Shown here piece by piece: positions 1 to 6,601 of a DNA stretch of 7,021 nt (position 1 is its first letter; each line of letters begins with the position of its first letter). A model generated the notes under the pieces. That model was given only the letters and a program-made list of their open reading frames with translations, ran no database searches and was not told where the DNA came from. Where the stretch lies: contig CAMLIU010000081.1 in the NCBI GenBank assembly GCA_946479995.1, positions 1-7,021 of the forward strand. The letters are read 5' to 3'. The stretch comes from an uncultured Gemmatimonadota bacterium. Its GTDB lineage: Bacteria > Gemmatimonadota > Gemmatimonadetes > Gemmatimonadales > Gemmatimonadaceae. The translations under genes and the position numbers were made by a program.

Positions 1-22
1 AAGAGAGAGGAGCCCTGCCGAG

Positions 23-64
23 GCGGAGCACCGACGACACGGTGCGGAACAGAGAGGACTCCGC
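23..64 (-). terminator. possible stem-loop 3' of the deacylase gene
   Basis: Immediately after the stop codon of the deacylase gene, the minus strand can form an inner stem GCACCG/CGGTGC (28-33 with 40-45, six-base loop). An outer stem GCGGA/TCCGC (60-64 with 23-27) stacks on it, with a 14-base bulge on one side. No run of T follows, so it is at best a weak or Rho-assisted terminator, or simply 3' end structure. The rest of positions 1-64 shows nothing else recognisable. Confidence 0.2.
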
Positions 65-1636
65 TCACTGCCGCCGAAGCACGCGCCCCGGACGGAGGTC
101 CATGTAGCGGCCGCGATCCACCGCCGCCACGCCGTTCACGAGCACGTAGTCGATGCCCACGGCGTACTGGTGCGGGTTCTCGAACGTCGCGCGGTCGGCG
201 ATGCGGGCGGCGTCGAACACGACGACGTCGGCTACCGTGCCGTCGCGCAGCACGCCGCGATCCGTCAGTCCGAGCCGCGCGGCCGGCATGCCGGTCATCT
301 TGTGCACTCCCTGCTCGAGCGTGAGCACGTGCTCGTCGCGCACGTAGTGGCCGAGCACGCGCGGGAATGTGCCGTAGCCGCGCGGGTGCGGGTGTCCTTC
401 TCCAGGGGTGCTGAGTCGGCCGTCGGAGCCGATCATCACCATCGGGTGACGCATGATGCGCTCGACGTCGCCTTCGTCGAGCACGTGATAGATGGCGTTG
501 GCGCCGCCCTTCCGCTCCGCCTCGATGACGAGCGTGGCGCCGTTCTCCGGCGTGGGGGCGAGGCCGCGCCGCTTCGCCCAGTCGGCGAGCGTCTTCCCCT
601 CGAGGGTGCGGTCCCAGGTGACCTTCGCGAACTGCACGCGGGCGATGTCGCCGCCGCCGCGATCGTTGAGGATGTTGAACACGATGCCGCGGCGGATGCT
701 GTCGGCGAGCGCGGGATCGGCGAGCCGGCGCGCGAAGGCGCTGTCGCCGTCGGCGAGCGCCCAGCTCGGGATGAGCACACTGATGCCGGTGTGCGTCGCC
801 GTGTACGGATAGACGTCGGCCATCACGTCCACGCCGGCAGCGCGCGCCGAGTCGAGCATGTGCAGCGTGACCGCGCTCTTCCCCCACATCGCCTGGCCCA
901 CCGCCTTGTGGTGGGTGAGCACGATCGGGATGTGCGCGCGACGTCCGATCTCGATCGCCTCGGCGACACCGTCGAGCAGGCCGAGTCCTTCCTCGCGCAG
1001 GTGCGACGTGTAGATGCCGCCCGAGTCGGCGGCCACCTGCGCGAGCGCGACGACTTCGTCCACGTTGGAGTAGGCACCGGGGATGTACTTCAGGCCGGTG
1101 GACATCCCGAACGCGCCCTCGTGCATCCCCTGCGCGATCATGCCGCGCATGCGCGCGAGCTCGGCGTCGGTGGGCGCGCGGTCGGCATCACCCATCACGG
1201 CGCGCCGCACGGTGTTGTGGCCCACGAGATACGCCACGTTGATGCCGATCCGCTGCTTCTCGCGGGCGGCGAGGTACGGCGCGAACGGCCACGGCGAGCT
1301 GCCATCCGGCCCGCCGAGCGCGGTGGTGACTCCCTGCGTGACGGCACTCTTCGCCCCCGGCAGCTGCGGCAGCGGATCGAGGTGCGCGTGCATGTCGATG
1401 AAGCCGGGCGCGACGATGCGGCCGGTCGCATCGATGACGCGCTTCGCGCTCGTGCGCGCGAGCGGTGTGCGCGACACGGCGACGATGTGGTCACCGACGA
1501 TGGCGACGTCGGCCCGGTAGCGCGGCGCACCGGTGCCGTCGATGACGGTGCCGTTGGTGATCAGGATGTCGTAGCGCGGCTGCTGGGCGGAGGCAGTCGC
1601 GAACGCGCAGAGGAGGCCGAGGAGGAGAGAACGCAT
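65..1636 (-). CDS. exported N-acyl-D-amino-acid deacylase (D-aminoacylase family amidohydrolase)
   Basis: This 523-residue protein is a metal-dependent amidohydrolase of the D-aminoacylase family, expected to hydrolyse N-acyl-D-amino acids (or related D-configured or cyclic amides) to free amino acid and carboxylate. Residues 1-17 form a Sec signal peptide (cleavage ASA|QQ), so it acts outside the cytoplasm. The N-terminal beta-sandwich strand is RYDILITNGTVIDGTG. The TIM-barrel metal motif is GFIDMHAHLD (H73, H75), then YTSHLREEG (H212), LTHHKAVG (H242/H243) and MIGSDG (D405), all in family order. The metal-ligand Cys of characterised D-aminoacylases (Cys96 in the Alcaligenes enzyme) falls in GGPDGSS, where Asp111 takes its place. 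The closing beta-sandwich is near DGTVADVVVFD (465-475). Length is normal for the family. The ATG at 1636 was chosen because it begins the signal peptide; an in-frame ATG at 1732 would translate the intergenic repeats. No clear Shine-Dalgarno precedes it. Exact substrate is unknown. Confidence 0.88.
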   Translation of the reverse strand: MRSLLLGLLCAFATASAQQPRYDILITNGTVIDGTGAPRYRADVAIVGDHIVAVSRTPLARTSAKRVIDATGRIVAPGFIDMHAHLDPLPQLPGAKSAVTQGVTTALGGPDGSSPWPFAPYLAAREKQRIGINVAYLVGHNTVRRAVMGDADRAPTDAELARMRGMIAQGMHEGAFGMSTGLKYIPGAYSNVDEVVALAQVAADSGGIYTSHLREEGLGLLDGVAEAIEIGRRAHIPIVLTHHKAVGQAMWGKSAVTLHMLDSARAAGVDVMADVYPYTATHTGISVLIPSWALADGDSAFARRLADPALADSIRRGIVFNILNDRGGGDIARVQFAKVTWDRTLEGKTLADWAKRRGLAPTPENGATLVIEAERKGGANAIYHVLDEGDVERIMRHPMVMIGSDGRLSTPGEGHPHPRGYGTFPRVLGHYVRDEHVLTLEQGVHKMTGMPAARLGLTDRGVLRDGTVADVVVFDAARIADRATFENPHQYAVGIDYVLVNGVAAVDRGRYMDLRPGRVLRRQ

Positions 1637-1645
1637 GGCGTCGAC

Positions 1646-1677
1646 CGGAAGGTCGGAAGGTCGGAAGGTCGGAAAGT
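1646..1677. repeat. tandem repeat, four copies of an 8-base unit
   Basis: The plus strand reads CGGAAGGT at 1646-1653, 1654-1661 and 1662-1669, and CGGAAAGT with one change at 1670-1677. The array ends only nine bases from the ATG of the deacylase gene, so on the sense strand it lies in the leader (as ACCTTCCG units) and occupies the position where a ribosome binding site would be expected. Confidence 0.85.
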
Positions 1678-1689
1678 CTATCGACCAAC

Positions 1690-1763
1690 GTCCATCAGTC
1701 CATGGTCCATGGACTAATAGACCATGGACCATGGTCTATGGTCCATGGACCGTAGTCCATCAG
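1690..1763. repeat. cluster of GTCCATGG-based palindromes bounded by direct repeats
   Basis: Three near-contiguous dyads are visible. AGTCCATGG and CCATGGACT surround one base (1697-1715); AGACCATGG and CCATGGTCT surround one base (1719-1737); GGTCCATGGACC is a perfect palindrome (1740-1751). The hexamer CCATGG occurs five times within 49 bases. A 9-base direct repeat GTCCATCAG bounds the cluster on both sides (1690-1698 and 1755-1763). The block lies between the end of the small secreted protein gene and the start of the deacylase gene. It may be a phylum-specific palindromic repeat of the REP kind, a protein-binding site or a transcription barrier; the sequence does not decide between these. 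Confidence 0.85.
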
Positions 1764-1792
1764 CCCCACTTACCCCCTACCCGCGTCCGAGC

Positions 1793-2278
1793 TTACGGCT
1801 GCGCCACCACCGTGTACACCACCGTTACCGCCTGCGCATCAGCCGCCGCCCGTGGGCCTGTGCGGCCGTTCACGAGATAATGCAGCGGCAGGTCGCTCTG
1901 GGTGGTGACGGGGATCCCCGTCACGACGTCGGCGGCGGTCGTGTCCAGGACGACCGGCCCGGCACTCGTGGCGCCCGCGGGAGGCGTCAGGGTTACGACG
2001 AGGGCGCTGCCGCGAGGCAGTGCGCGGTCGAGCGAGGCGACGATCTTCCGGTCGGGTTGACTGGTGGCGATCGACCAGCTGCCTCGGCTCTCGTCCTGCG
2101 CACCCTGGAGCGACATCGGCCTCGTCATTGGCGCGACGGAGCCATGGCTCGCGGGAAGAATCCGGAAGATCACGAGCTGCGATGCAGTCTGCTGTGCGCC
2201 GAGCGGGCGCACCGCGGAGCCGGACGCCACGGCGAGCGCCAGCCCAAGCCCTCCAAGCACCCACGATCCCTGTCGCAT
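1793..2278 (-). CDS. small secreted beta-rich protein, divergent third member of the operon's subunit family
   Basis: This 161-residue protein has a Sec signal peptide (residues 1-28, cleavage LGA|QQ) and a mature part of about 133 residues, similar to the two small proteins at 6117-6572 and 6602-7021. Shared landmarks are SWSIATS (67-73; RWSVTTN and NFSTTTK in the others) and TTAADVVTGI (113-122; TTAQDLVTGI and ITPVDMVVNI). It ends in alternating beta-strand sequence (VTVVYTVV), but the otherwise conserved FSATA-AGV-AP stretch is replaced by NGRTGPRAAADA. Cysteine is absent. The start at 2278 is preceded by an imperfect Shine-Dalgarno (AGGCGGG) and gives a proper signal peptide. It is separated from the usher-like gene by 224 bases with terminator-like structures, so probably has its own promoter. 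A plausible role is an accessory, capping or tip subunit of the fibre system; the function is not known. Confidence 0.8.
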   Translation of the reverse strand: MRQGSWVLGGLGLALAVASGSAVRPLGAQQTASQLVIFRILPASHGSVAPMTRPMSLQGAQDESRGSWSIATSQPDRKIVASLDRALPRGSALVVTLTPPAGATSAGPVVLDTTAADVVTGIPVTTQSDLPLHYLVNGRTGPRAAADAQAVTVVYTVVAQP

Positions 2279-2309
2279 GGTCCCGCCTGAGCCCCGAGTT
2301 CCAAGGCAA

Positions 2310-2329
2310 GGGGCGCGTCGGTGCGCCCC
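2310..2329 (-). other. GC-rich hairpin in the leader of the small secreted protein gene
   Basis: A perfect 7-base stem GGGGCGC/GCGCCCC with a six-base loop (ACCGAC on the sense strand) lies 31 bases upstream of the ATG at 2278, followed on the sense strand by TTGCCTT. It could act as a leader structure affecting expression of that gene, as an mRNA-stabilising 5' element, or as a further terminator for the upstream operon. Confidence 0.4.
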
Positions 2330-2384
2330 GGCCGGCTTCGAGATTCAGTATCGGGATTTCCGTACCAGAACTGCTCAGGCGGGG

Positions 2385-2414
2385 AAAATCGGGACAAAGT
2401 GCGACACCGTCCCG
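2385..2414 (-). terminator. candidate Rho-independent terminator of the chaperone-usher-like operon
   Basis: On the minus strand a stem CGGGAC/GTCCCG (2409-2414 with 2390-2395) encloses a 13-base region that itself contains a small GTG-TCG-CAC stem, and is followed directly by ATTTT (2389-2385). It lies about 90 bases past the stop codon of the usher-like gene, on the same strand. The T tract is short but is the best in the spacer. Confidence 0.45.
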
Positions 2415-2463
2415 GACTCGCTCCTCATTGCCGGCCGGCAGTTCTTGGATTCTGCAAGAGGGC

Positions 2464-2480
2464 GGGCCGCCGAGCGGCCC
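2464..2480 (-). terminator. strong GC hairpin just after the usher-like gene
   Basis: A perfect 7-base stem GGGCCGC/GCGGCCC with a three-base loop lies 22 bases past the TGA of the usher-like gene. The following sense-strand sequence GCCCTCTTG has few T residues, so it may halt transcription weakly or protect the 3' end of the operon message, upstream of the better T-tract hairpin at 2385-2414. Confidence 0.4.
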
Positions 2481-2502
2481 ACGGGCGGCCGCGACTCGAG
2501 CG

Positions 2503-5256
2503 TCATCGCTGCCGTTCCTGCTGCTCCTGCTTGTCCTGCTTCGACTCATCGAAGCCGTCGCCGCCGACGATCTTCACCCTGCGCCGCCGCGGCACGAGGC
2601 GGAAGTCCACCACGAGTGTACCGCCCGCCTGGAGCTCGGTGCTCACACGCTCGTGCTCCCACTGCGTCTGCGGCGCCAGGTCGCCCTGGACCACGATCGT
2701 CCACGCCCCACTCGGCACATCGGTGAACAGGTACTGTCCGCGGGCGTCGGTGGTGCGGTACAACGTGTCGCGCCCGCCGATCAGGAGGACCGTCACGCCT
2801 TCCATAGGGCCCCCGTCGGCGAGGGAATCCGGCTCGGCTCCCATCCCCGTACGCGCCATGACGAGGCGGCGAACCGTGCCCATGACCCGACCCGCCGGCT
2901 CGACGGCGACGCTGAAGGTGGCCGGTCGGCGTGCGCCGCTGTCCACCCTGACGTTCGGGTTTCCGTTGAACACGGTGGGCCCGTTCGTGAGCTGCTGCGC
3001 GAGCGCGACACGATATGAGCCCGCGGGAAGCCCGGCAAAGCTCACGCGTCCGTCGTCGTCGGTGATCGCCGCCTGCGGACCGAGTCGCACCAGTGCGCCG
3101 CCGATGCCGCGCCCGGTCTGCTGGTCCACCACGCGACCCTGCACCCGGCCCGGCTCGCGCGACGGGCCGATGGGAAGCTGCAGCGGCGTGCTGTACTCCA
3201 GGTACGCCAGTCGCTGCCCGAGGAGCGCTTCGTGGAGGTCCTGGCCGCCGATGCGCACACGGGCGGTCACGGTCGCACCGTTGGGCAGCAGCTGCATCAG
3301 TCGCGCGTCGACGGATGCATAGCCGACATCGGGCTGCTGCGTGCGCGAGCTGGCGCCCATCACGGCGAAGCGCGTGCTCCGGGTCAACTGGAGCTGCGCG
3401 TCCACGCCCAGCATGGCGACGCGCTCCGCGCCGCGTAGCACGAGCGCGTCGCGGCTCGATTCGCCGAAGAGCGACAGCGTGCTCGCTCCCGCCTGCACGC
3501 TCACGCCCCCGTTGACGGTCGCGTAGGCGCGTGTCGTGGAGTCCAGCAGCGTCACCTGTCCCGACTCCCCGCTTCCCCAGAAGCGCAGCGGACCCAGTCC
3601 CTGCTCGGCGCGCGCGGTGACGCCGCGCTGCATCTCGACTCCGGGCAGCTGCGAGATCGCGCGGGCGTACGACGTGTAGCCCACGGCGAAGCGCCCCCTG
3701 TACGAGAGCTCGGCGACGCCGGTGTGCAGGTCGTAGGTGCGCCGAAGCGAGAAGAAGCGTGCGGACGTGCGCGAGGCGGCGAACGAGCCGCGCAGCTGCA
3801 GGCCGGCCACGGGCGCCGAGGACAGGCTGGCGTAGTCGTAGCGTGAGTCGCGCAGTGGCCCCGCGTAGCTGGAGTCGGCCTCGAGATGCCCAAGATCCAG
3901 GTGCAGCGCGGTGCCTCCGCCCATCCGGGCGGAGCGGGCGACCCCGCGACCCGCGTCGCTGGTGCTCGCGGCGTATTCGAGATCCACCCTCATGTCGCCG
4001 ACGGGATTCACCGAGCCGGTGGCGGCGAGGATCCGGCCCGCGAAGGGGCCTTCGCGCCGGTCGACACCGCTCGCACCAAGGTGCGGCGAGCTGAAAAGCC
4101 GGTTGCTCCCGACCTGCACGAACGCCCCCTGCTCGGTCCCTCCGTCGGGCTGGAAGCGGAAACGCTGCGCGAAATAGCCGATGCCGAGCGAGCTGTCGCC
4201 GAGCGTGAGGCGGCCGCCGGTACCGCGCTGGGACGCGCTCGTGAGCCGCGATGCCTGGTACAGCGCGTCACCACCCTCCACGCTGAAGTGCGTTCCCACC
4301 AGCTGGCCGTGGTATTCCTCGCGATCCCCGAAGGGCGAGCCGAGCGCCGGCCTGCTTCGCACCACGAAGTCGAGCCGCTCGCTGCCGCCGTCGCGCAGCG
4401 CACCGCCGCCAATCAGCTCGTAGCGGGACACACCCGCCACGTCCTCGGCGGCACGCACACGCAGCGTGGAGCTCACGGTGTGCAACCCGGCGTCTCCACC
4501 CGCTCGCTGAACCACCGTGATGCGCGCGCTCGACGTCGCGGTCACCGTGGAGTCGGTAACGTCCGCCACGCGCAGGACGAGCACGTCGTCCACGGCTTCG
4601 GCGTTCGGGAGCTCGGCGGCGACGCGGACCGACACGATCCTGGACTCGTTCGCCGCGAGGGTGAGCGTGGTATCTGGTCGCTGGACCGTGCCGGCCGAGC
4701 TGCGTGCACGGATGGAGAAGGTCGCGACGGTGTTCCCGGCGTTATGGACGAGAAATCGGCCCTCGTACGGGGTGCCGGACACGGCGTACGTCGGCCGTTC
4801 GGCCAGCGCGACCTGCACGCCACGTCGCGAGCGGACGTCGACGAGGAGCGAATCGGCGAGCAGGAAATGGCCCCAGGCGTCGATGGCGCGGAGGCGGACG
4901 GCATAGCGCCCGGCCGCGGTGCGTGAGGGAATCCGCAGGCTCACCATCCAGATGTCGCTCGCCCGCGGTCCGAGCGTGAAGGGACTCTCGCCCAGGACGA
5001 CGACCCAGCCGGACGGCGGCGAGATTCGGGAGACCACCGTGAGGGTGTCGAGCGACGGATTGCGAACCTGGAGCGTTGCCGTGATCGTCCCGCCGGCATC
5101 GCCCACGAGGGCGCCGACGGGACGCTTCAGAAGCAGCCCGACCGGCTTGCGCATGGACGGCGGCCCGACGAGGAGGGGCTCCTGCGCCAGCACCGTGGGT
5201 GCATGCGCCCCCAGCACGATCGCGGCGAGCGCAGCCCGGCGGCACAGGCGCAGCAT
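2503..5256 (-). CDS. usher-like outer-membrane beta-barrel protein with NEW3-like and carboxypeptidase-regulatory-like domains
   Basis: This 917-residue exported protein has a Sec signal peptide (1-24, cleavage VLA|QE). Residues about 48-125 form a NEW3-like Ig domain (PPSGWVVVLGESPFTLGPRA followed by RTAAGRYAVRL), and about 147-248 a second Ig-like domain (FLVHNAGNTVATFSI). From about 257 to 695 there is a long run of alternating amphipathic strands with frequent aromatic and glycine turns, including VEGGD at 326-330 and LEYSTPLQLPIG at the end, read as a large outer-membrane barrel. Two carboxypeptidase-regulatory-like folds follow (703-752, with DDDGRVSFAGLPAGSYRV; 788-857, with TDARGQYLFTDVPSGAWTIV). 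The last 27 residues are charged and glutamine-rich. The likely role is a secretion pore or anchor for the small subunits encoded upstream. It starts five bases after the chaperone-like gene without a Shine-Dalgarno, implying translational coupling. No classical usher N-domain or plug was recognised. It could instead be a structural surface protein. Confidence 0.75.
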   Translation of the reverse strand: MLRLCRRAALAAIVLGAHAPTVLAQEPLLVGPPSMRKPVGLLLKRPVGALVGDAGGTITATLQVRNPSLDTLTVVSRISPPSGWVVVLGESPFTLGPRASDIWMVSLRIPSRTAAGRYAVRLRAIDAWGHFLLADSLLVDVRSRRGVQVALAERPTYAVSGTPYEGRFLVHNAGNTVATFSIRARSSAGTVQRPDTTLTLAANESRIVSVRVAAELPNAEAVDDVLVLRVADVTDSTVTATSSARITVVQRAGGDAGLHTVSSTLRVRAAEDVAGVSRYELIGGGALRDGGSERLDFVVRSRPALGSPFGDREEYHGQLVGTHFSVEGGDALYQASRLTSASQRGTGGRLTLGDSSLGIGYFAQRFRFQPDGGTEQGAFVQVGSNRLFSSPHLGASGVDRREGPFAGRILAATGSVNPVGDMRVDLEYAASTSDAGRGVARSARMGGGTALHLDLGHLEADSSYAGPLRDSRYDYASLSSAPVAGLQLRGSFAASRTSARFFSLRRTYDLHTGVAELSYRGRFAVGYTSYARAISQLPGVEMQRGVTARAEQGLGPLRFWGSGESGQVTLLDSTTRAYATVNGGVSVQAGASTLSLFGESSRDALVLRGAERVAMLGVDAQLQLTRSTRFAVMGASSRTQQPDVGYASVDARLMQLLPNGATVTARVRIGGQDLHEALLGQRLAYLEYSTPLQLPIGPSREPGRVQGRVVDQQTGRGIGGALVRLGPQAAITDDDGRVSFAGLPAGSYRVALAQQLTNGPTVFNGNPNVRVDSGARRPATFSVAVEPAGRVMGTVRRLVMARTGMGAEPDSLADGGPMEGVTVLLIGGRDTLYRTTDARGQYLFTDVPSGAWTIVVQGDLAPQTQWEHERVSTELQAGGTLVVDFRLVPRRRRVKIVGGDGFDESKQDKQEQQERQR

Positions 5257-5261
5257 CGCGC

Positions 5262-6110
5262 TCAGAAGGTGAGCTTGTACTGCGCGGCGGACACCGTGTC
5301 GTCGCCGGTGTCGGCGAAGACGAGTGCCTTGTACACGCCAGCCGGCAGCGCACCGAAGCTGAACCGCTGCCTCAACGAGCTTCCGGGATAGAGCAGCCCG
5401 CGCTGCTGCTCGATGCGCTTTCGCAGCGTTCCCCTCGCGTCATAGAGCTCGACCCACAGGTTCGGGCGATACGCGCGTTCCCCCGTGTTCTGGACGGCGA
5501 TGTCGAAGACCCGGGCGCCGGTGGAGTCGATGCTGAAGCCCTGCCGGGTGATGCGTACCTTCCGTGACCCGGCGGCAGGGAGCTGAGTGGCTACCTGGAC
5601 CGCGTAACGGAACACGGCGCCAAGCCCGATCTCACCACGTCGCGCCTGCGGCGGAAGCCGAGGCTGCCCCTCCACCATGATCGCGCTCCAGTAGGTGCCG
5701 CGCAGCGAGTCGATCGCCGGTACCGTCACCACGTAGTTGAGCACGACGTCCGCCAGGGGCGGAATCATGAGCGAGGATGCGGACGGCTTGACCCAGGCGG
5801 CGTTGGAACGCGGTACGGTGCCCGCGCTGTCGAAGTTCGACGTACCGTCTGCCGAGAAGCGGTAATCCGTCTGGTAGACGCGCACCGGCTGCGGCTGCGA
5901 CGTCAGGTTGCGGACGGTGATGGAGCTCGAGTACCGCTGGCCTGGACCGGCTTCATGCTCGTCGACGGCGTTGCCGACCACGGCAATCTGCGCGGTGGCA
6001 CGAACGGGCGTCGCGAGCACGGACGCTGCCACCAGTGCACACGTGAGCAGTCCTGTGGCGTGGCGCGACGGCAGGCTCCGAAAGGCAGGGATGAAGGCGA
6101 GAGGCGACAT
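5262..6110 (-). CDS. periplasmic chaperone-like protein with two Ig-like domains
   Basis: This 282-residue protein has a long signal peptide (1-40, hydrophobic core LLTCALVAASVLATPV, cleavage ATA|QI) and a mature part of about 242 residues, close to PapD-type fimbrial chaperones. Domain 1 (about 42-150) shows an Ig-like pattern: GPGQRYSSSITVRNLTSQP, then WVKPSASSLMIPPLADVVLN and RGTYWSAIMVEGQP. Domain 2 (about 160-282) has FRYAVQVATQLP, FDIAVQNTGERAY, a turn at DARGTLRKR, and ends LPAGVYKALVFAD...YKLTF. This layout fits both PapD-like chaperones and the DUF916/DUF3324-type two-domain proteins of Gram-positive WxL loci; the hallmark Arg/Lys cleft residues cannot be assigned by eye. Expected to bind the small secreted subunits in the periplasm and pass them to the barrel protein encoded next. 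It starts six bases after the preceding stop, with no Shine-Dalgarno, so is probably translationally coupled. Mature cysteines are absent. Confidence 0.75.
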   Translation of the reverse strand: MSPLAFIPAFRSLPSRHATGLLTCALVAASVLATPVRATAQIAVVGNAVDEHEAGPGQRYSSSITVRNLTSQPQPVRVYQTDYRFSADGTSNFDSAGTVPRSNAAWVKPSASSLMIPPLADVVLNYVVTVPAIDSLRGTYWSAIMVEGQPRLPPQARRGEIGLGAVFRYAVQVATQLPAAGSRKVRITRQGFSIDSTGARVFDIAVQNTGERAYRPNLWVELYDARGTLRKRIEQQRGLLYPGSSLRQRFSFGALPAGVYKALVFADTGDDTVSAAQYKLTF

Positions 6111-6116
6111 CGGTCG

Positions 6117-6572
6117 TTACGGGCCGATCGTGAGCGTGACGTTACGCGTGAACGGCGCGAGCACCCCGGCGCTTGCCGTTGCGGAAAAGGAGTAGCTCAC
6201 CGTACCCGTGGTCGTGACGTTGCCATTGGGGGGAGTGATGTTGACGACCATGTCGACCGGGGTGATTCCGAGGACCTTGGCTCCCTGGTTCGTACCGAGG
6301 GGATACGTGAGGGTCAACGTCAACGTCGTGTTCGGCGGCATCGGCTGATCGAGCTGCGCCCGGATGCGCAGGATGCCGTCGTTCTTCTTGGTAGTCGTGG
6401 AGAAGTTGCCTGCGCCGTTGGAGACCGAGGTGGGACTCTGTCCCGCTACTGCCGAGGCAATGGTGAAGGTGCCGCCACTGCCGATCGCGAAGGTGATCGT
6501 CTGCGCCGCTACCGCCCTGCTGCCGAACATCAGCAGGGCGGTAGCGAGCAGGCAGCGCACGACGCTCTTCAC
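6117..6572 (-). CDS. small secreted beta-rich subunit-like protein
   Basis: This 151-residue protein has a Sec signal peptide (1-23, cleavage VAA|QT) and a mature part of about 128 residues made almost wholly of beta-strand-like Thr/Val/Ser sequence. It is a paralogue of the neighbouring gene at 6602-7021: YSFSATASAGVLAP (127-140) against YTFSATAAAGVVAP, VDMVVNI against QDLVTGI, and NFSTTTK against RWSVTTN. The mature N-terminus TITFAIGSGGTFTIAS alternates hydrophobic and polar residues, as a donor strand would. No cysteine in the mature part, no sortase or type IV pilin motif. The start is a GTG supported by AGGAG five bases upstream; in-frame ATG alternatives would cut into the signal peptide. 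Position before chaperone-like and usher-like genes suggests a polymerising fibre or coat subunit. The family is not one I can name. Confidence 0.8.
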   Translation of the reverse strand: MKSVVRCLLATALLMFGSRAVAAQTITFAIGSGGTFTIASAVAGQSPTSVSNGAGNFSTTTKKNDGILRIRAQLDQPMPPNTTLTLTLTYPLGTNQGAKVLGITPVDMVVNITPPNGNVTTTGTVSYSFSATASAGVLAPFTRNVTLTIGP

Positions 6573-6577
6573 GGGAG

Positions 6578-6582
6578 CTCCT
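6578..6582 (-). promoter_or_regulatory. Shine-Dalgarno AGGAG fixing a GTG start
   Basis: AGGAG on the minus strand, five bases before the GTG at 6572. It is the clearest ribosome binding site in the window and supports GTG as the true start of the second small subunit gene, which then opens with a proper signal peptide. The downstream chaperone-like and usher-like genes have no comparable site. Confidence 0.75.
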
Positions 6583-6601
6583 GATCACGCCGAGCAGGTG
6601 C

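Larger units (their letters stand above)
2279..2502. promoter_or_regulatory. intergenic spacer with hairpins and AT-richer stretch
   Basis: This non-coding spacer separates the four-gene operon from the small secreted protein gene. Besides the hairpins listed separately it has a 12-base palindrome TGCCGGCCGGCA at 2429-2440. The stretch 2341-2400 is about 50% GC, clearly below its surroundings, and is the likeliest place for the promoter of the downstream gene. No convincing -35/-10 pair could be assigned. Confidence 0.35.

Noticed and set aside
1595..1636. Lipoprotein signal on the deacylase (Cys10 in the leader)
   Set aside because: The residues before the cysteine are GLL, without the small residue at -1 that a lipobox needs; an ordinary ASA|QQ cleavage site follows.
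170..1717. Long plus-strand open frame opposite the deacylase gene
   Set aside because: It is the antisense shadow of a well-supported gene; its Arg/His/Val/Asp-rich sequence shows no domain or signal peptide and it runs into the intergenic repeats.
1637..1732. 32-residue N-terminal extension of the deacylase from an ATG at 1732
   Set aside because: The extension translates the palindromic and tandem repeats and would bury the signal peptide that starts at 1636.
1690..1763. CRISPR array
   Set aside because: Repeats are short, palindromic and nearly contiguous, with no spacers of regular length and no cas genes.
1839..2549. 236-residue minus-strand frame overlapping the small secreted gene and the end of the barrel gene
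   Set aside because: Arg/Pro/Ser-rich out-of-frame reading; the competing 161-residue frame has a signal peptide and clear paralogues in the window.
2020..3018. Plus-strand open frame across the 2279-2502 spacer
   Set aside because: It overlaps two supported minus-strand genes, has no domain-like sequence, and crosses hairpins and terminator-like sites.
3886..4926. 346-residue plus-strand open frame inside the barrel gene
   Set aside because: Low-complexity Arg/Gly/Ala/Val composition typical of antisense frames in high-GC DNA; the minus-strand frame has a signal peptide and recognisable domains.
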